Below, piece by piece: positions 6,080-8,011 of a stretch of DNA of 8,011 nt; the first letter of the stretch is position 1, and each line of letters begins with the position of its first letter. The notes beneath the pieces are model-generated. The model worked only from the letters and a program-made list of their open reading frames with translations. It did no database searches and was not told the origin of the DNA. This DNA comes from Acholeplasmataceae bacterium (lineage in GTDB: Bacteria; Bacillota_I; Bacilli_A; ML615J-28; CAG-698). A program made the translations under genes and the position numbers. The DNA lies in NCBI GenBank assembly GCA_012840905.1, contig DUVT01000070.1, positions 1 through 8,011 of the forward strand, given 5' to 3'.

Positions 6080-7574
6080 ATTTTAGTCTATTAATAAAGT
6101 CATCACTTAAATCGACATTTCTAAGTTCTTCTTCAAGTTCCTTCTTTCTTGAAATATAAATACTATAATCATTACTATAATTTTTATTTTTAGCTAAATC
6201 TAGTGTTTTCTTTGCAAGTTCAACCATAACTTCAGGTGTAGGATTATTAACATTTCTTGCTTCAACAATTCCTACATGCCCTTTTATATCAAAACTTACA
6301 TCGTTGAAACTTACTGTCGAACTTAATATTTTTGATGTGTTATTATGTAAGTCTTTGATTACTTCATTATATGTTTCGCCATTTTTCAAAACGAATGCAT
6401 ATGTATAATAACCCACATCATATACTTTAAGATCGCGAATTTCATCTTTTAAATTACCAAAGAACTTTGTTGCAAAGACTAGACTAAATGCACGACCATA
6501 ACGATTTTTAACTTCACTTAATGATTCAAGTGAGAGCATCATTAATGTAAAATTGTTTTGTGTAATCAATAATTGTTTTAAATCATTAATCAAATTTGCT
6601 TGATCTAAGAAATTATAAATTTGATTTTTAAATTCTGTTTCTTTTATAACTCTAGTTACTTTAGAATTACTTATTTTTGCTGTTTCTTGTAACCAAATAA
6701 ATGAATCTTTTGTATTTATACGATAATATATTCTCGATTGTTCGCCTTCAGCTTTTGCACGTTTATCTAGTTGAACACGATCTTCAACCACTATATATTC
6801 ATCTAAGTTAGCTACTTCTTCAACACCTAATAAACTTTGCATTCGTTTATTTAAAACAAATTTATTGTTTTCATAAAGGGCCATTGCTTCTGTAACTAAA
6901 TTAATAGATGTTGGAGTTTGAACTCTTTCTTCTTTAACTGAAATATTTAACTTAGGCTTTTTATTTATTAAGATATAACCTAATAAGTTTCCATTTTGAA
7001 TAATTTTACGTTTTGCTAAAGCAAGTTTTAATTCTCTTGAATTACTTAATTCAATTACAGCATCGAAGTCTTCTTCAACCGGTTTTGCAAGAGCCTTTAA
7101 AAAGCCATTAAATGATAATTGTTTATCTTCAACATAAACATAATTGATAGAGTGCTTAACCTCTTTTGGCTTTTCAACTGTCACAAGTTTCAATAATTCT
7201 TCAGTATAGTAAATTAATTTACCTCTGCTATTTAAATAAGCAAGGATTGTATTATCTACTGTAGGCGATGCTTTAATAATAGCATAGTATTTTTTTGAAT
7301 TGCATACTGTAATTAAATACATTACAAAATTATAAATTAATGCTATTACTAAATATATTCCTAAAATTAATTCTGCTAAACCATCATATTTATAGCGATT
7401 GTATATTGCATAAATGAATCCCGCAAGCAACAACACTAAAAAGTATAATGGGACAAAACTAGTTTTAATATTTCTTAACATTATTCCTAATGTAAGAAAA
7501 GCTAAAACTGTGATTCCCAATATAAAGACTGTATAAAAGTGTGTCTCCAAAAGCTGTCTAATTGTATCTATCAT
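6078..7574 (-). CDS. Membrane protein with PAS-like region and degenerate GGDEF domain
   Basis: I do not recognise a named gene. The 498-residue protein starts with three hydrophobic helices (about 13-33, 38-58 and 67-90). Two sensor-like stretches follow: about 100-205 (SPTVDNTILAYLNSRGKLIYY) and about 222-310, both compatible with PAS folds. The C-terminal part (about 320-475) follows the GGDEF layout: TLMMLSLESLSEVKNRYG at 343-360 for the first strand and helix, FDIKGHVGIV at 428-437, and LAKKTLDLAKNKNYSNDYSIY near the end. The active-site turn reads DVGYYTYAFVL (386-396) instead of a GGDEF signature, so cyclic-di-GMP synthesis is not expected. GdpP has the same order of membrane, PAS and degenerate GGDEF parts, but its DHH phosphodiesterase half is absent here. 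It starts 11 nt after mgsA, with AAGGTG as ribosome binding site. A signal-binding or scaffold role is possible. Confidence 0.7.
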   Translation of the reverse strand: MIDTIRQLLETHFYTVFILGITVLAFLTLGIMLRNIKTSFVPLYFLVLLLAGFIYAIYNRYKYDGLAELILGIYLVIALIYNFVMYLITVCNSKKYYAIIKASPTVDNTILAYLNSRGKLIYYTEELLKLVTVEKPKEVKHSINYVYVEDKQLSFNGFLKALAKPVEEDFDAVIELSNSRELKLALAKRKIIQNGNLLGYILINKKPKLNISVKEERVQTPTSINLVTEAMALYENNKFVLNKRMQSLLGVEEVANLDEYIVVEDRVQLDKRAKAEGEQSRIYYRINTKDSFIWLQETAKISNSKVTRVIKETEFKNQIYNFLDQANLINDLKQLLITQNNFTLMMLSLESLSEVKNRYGRAFSLVFATKFFGNLKDEIRDLKVYDVGYYTYAFVLKNGETYNEVIKDLHNNTSKILSSTVSFNDVSFDIKGHVGIVEARNVNNPTPEVMVELAKKTLDLAKNKNYSNDYSIYISRKKELEEELRNVDLSDDFINRLK

Positions 7575-7585
7575 ACTTTCACCTT

Positions 7586-7939
7586 CTATCTCAGCAAATG
7601 AAATGCAGTATTTTTATTTGTTGCAAGGGGGATTTCATAAACATCACATAAACGCAGTAGTGCATTTACATCTGGTTCGTGCGGTTGTGATGTTAATGGA
7701 TCTCGAAAGAAAAACACCATATCAACTTCACCATTGGCAACAAGAGCACCAATTTCTTGGTCACCACCAAGTGGTCCTGACTTATAACAATAAACTTCTA
7801 AACCTGTTTTTTCTTTAATTAATTTTCCTGTCGTTCCTGTTGCAACAAGGTAGTGTTTTTCCAAAAACTTCTTGTTATCCATTGCAAATTTTATCATATC
7901 TGGTTTTTTCTTATCGTGAGCAATTAGTGCAATCTTCAT
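7586..7939 (-). CDS. mgsA: Methylglyoxal synthase, short form
   Basis: Converts dihydroxyacetone phosphate to methylglyoxal and phosphate, a bypass that relieves phosphorylated-sugar build-up; cytosolic. The start at 7939 gives [16 protein letters not shown], nearly identical to the B. subtilis N-terminus. It has AAAAGGAA (7954-7947) about 7 nt upstream, and it lies after the probable transcription start, whereas longer in-frame starts overlap the -10 box. The catalytic set is present: H8 and D9, GPLGGDQ with D60, [13 protein letters not shown] with D80, H87 and D90, spaced as in E. coli H19, D71, D91, H98 and D101. ATGTTG at 34-39 is the phosphate loop. The protein has 117 residues and stops at TAFHLLR, about 20 earlier than the B. 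subtilis enzyme. First gene of the operon. Confidence 0.93.
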   Translation of the reverse strand: MKIALIAHDKKKPDMIKFAMDNKKFLEKHYLVATGTTGKLIKEKTGLEVYCYKSGPLGGDQEIGALVANGEVDMVFFFRDPLTSQPHEPDVNALLRLCDVYEIPLATNKNTAFHLLR

Positions 7940-7963
7940 AACCTTATTCCTTTTCATAATCAT

Positions 7964-7991
7964 ATTATAACACAATTTGTCTATAATTCAA
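7964..7991 (-). promoter_or_regulatory. Promoter of the mgsA-GGDEF-ispD-ispF operon
   Basis: On the minus strand, TTGAAT (7991-7986), a 16-nt spacer and a perfect TATAAT (7969-7964) with the extended -10 element TGT give a good sigma-A promoter. Transcription would start near 7957, just before the Shine-Dalgarno of mgsA. This fixes the mgsA start at 7939, since upstream in-frame starts would not be on the transcript or would lack a leader. Confidence 0.7.
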
Positions 7992-8011
7992 TAAATTATA
8001 ATCAAATTCTA

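Noticed and set aside
7603..7818. Open frame on the + strand within mgsA
   Set aside because: It is antisense to conserved catalytic motifs of methylglyoxal synthase.
7940..7975. Longer mgsA start at TTG 7975 adding 12 residues
   Set aside because: That start overlaps the extended -10 box and lies upstream of the likely transcription start; the family N-terminus begins at the Met at 7939.

Overview
The window comes from an AT-rich bacterium (GC roughly one third by eye) with Gram-positive style expression signals: strong AGGAGG-like ribosome binding sites, TATAAT -10 boxes, and short intrinsic terminators with T-tracts. Trp is written TGG in the genes I checked, and ispD ends on TGA, so TGA reads as stop and the mycoplasma code is unlikely. 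The lipoprotein ABC transporter, MgsA and LdhA resemble Bacillota proteins. A deep-branching Bacillota or MEP-pathway Mycoplasmatota-like lineage (for example Izemoplasmatales or Haloplasmatales) would fit. That placement is inference.

Layout, left to right. (1) The 3' part of a two-CBS-domain protein on the + strand, ending at 443. (2) A bidirectional hairpin terminator shared with the convergent minus-strand ldhA gene (474-1511). (3) A 282-bp AT-rich gap holding the probable ldhA promoter and the terminator of the next unit. (4) A minus-strand ABC transporter operon read from right to left: lipoprotein (4463-3486), permease (3483-2566), ATPase (2573-1794). It is of the TrpXYZ type (substrate-binding family PF04392 with a BPD_transp_2 permease). 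(5) A 402-bp stretch (4464-4865) that is not empty. It holds a promoter, a 28-codon leader peptide with the run FYYFYYF, and a set of mutually exclusive RNA hairpins ending in an intrinsic terminator just before the lipoprotein gene. (6) A second minus-strand operon: mgsA (7939-7586), a membrane PAS/degenerate-GGDEF protein (7574-6078), ispD (6024-5359) and ispF (5354-4866). It starts at a clear promoter at 7964-7991 and ends in a terminator at 4842-4867.

The most interesting element is the leader of the transporter operon. It has the parts of a classical ribosome-mediated attenuator: a leader ORF with a good Shine-Dalgarno, seven consecutive Phe/Tyr codons and no Trp, then segments 1, 2, 3 and 4 that can pair 1:2, 2:3 or 3:4. 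The natural reading is that charged tRNA-Phe/tRNA-Tyr controls an aromatic amino acid importer. The leader composition argues for Phe/Tyr rather than Trp as the physiological cargo. The geometry is not fully classical: segment 1 lies 24 nt past the leader stop codon. An extra pairing between leader codons 22-24 and segment 1 may provide the switch.

The other genes are mostly housekeeping. LdhA regenerates NAD+ by reducing pyruvate to D-lactate. MgsA drains dihydroxyacetone phosphate to methylglyoxal. IspD and IspF carry out two steps of the MEP isoprenoid pathway. The GGDEF-like protein lacks a GGDEF catalytic motif and has no assignable function.
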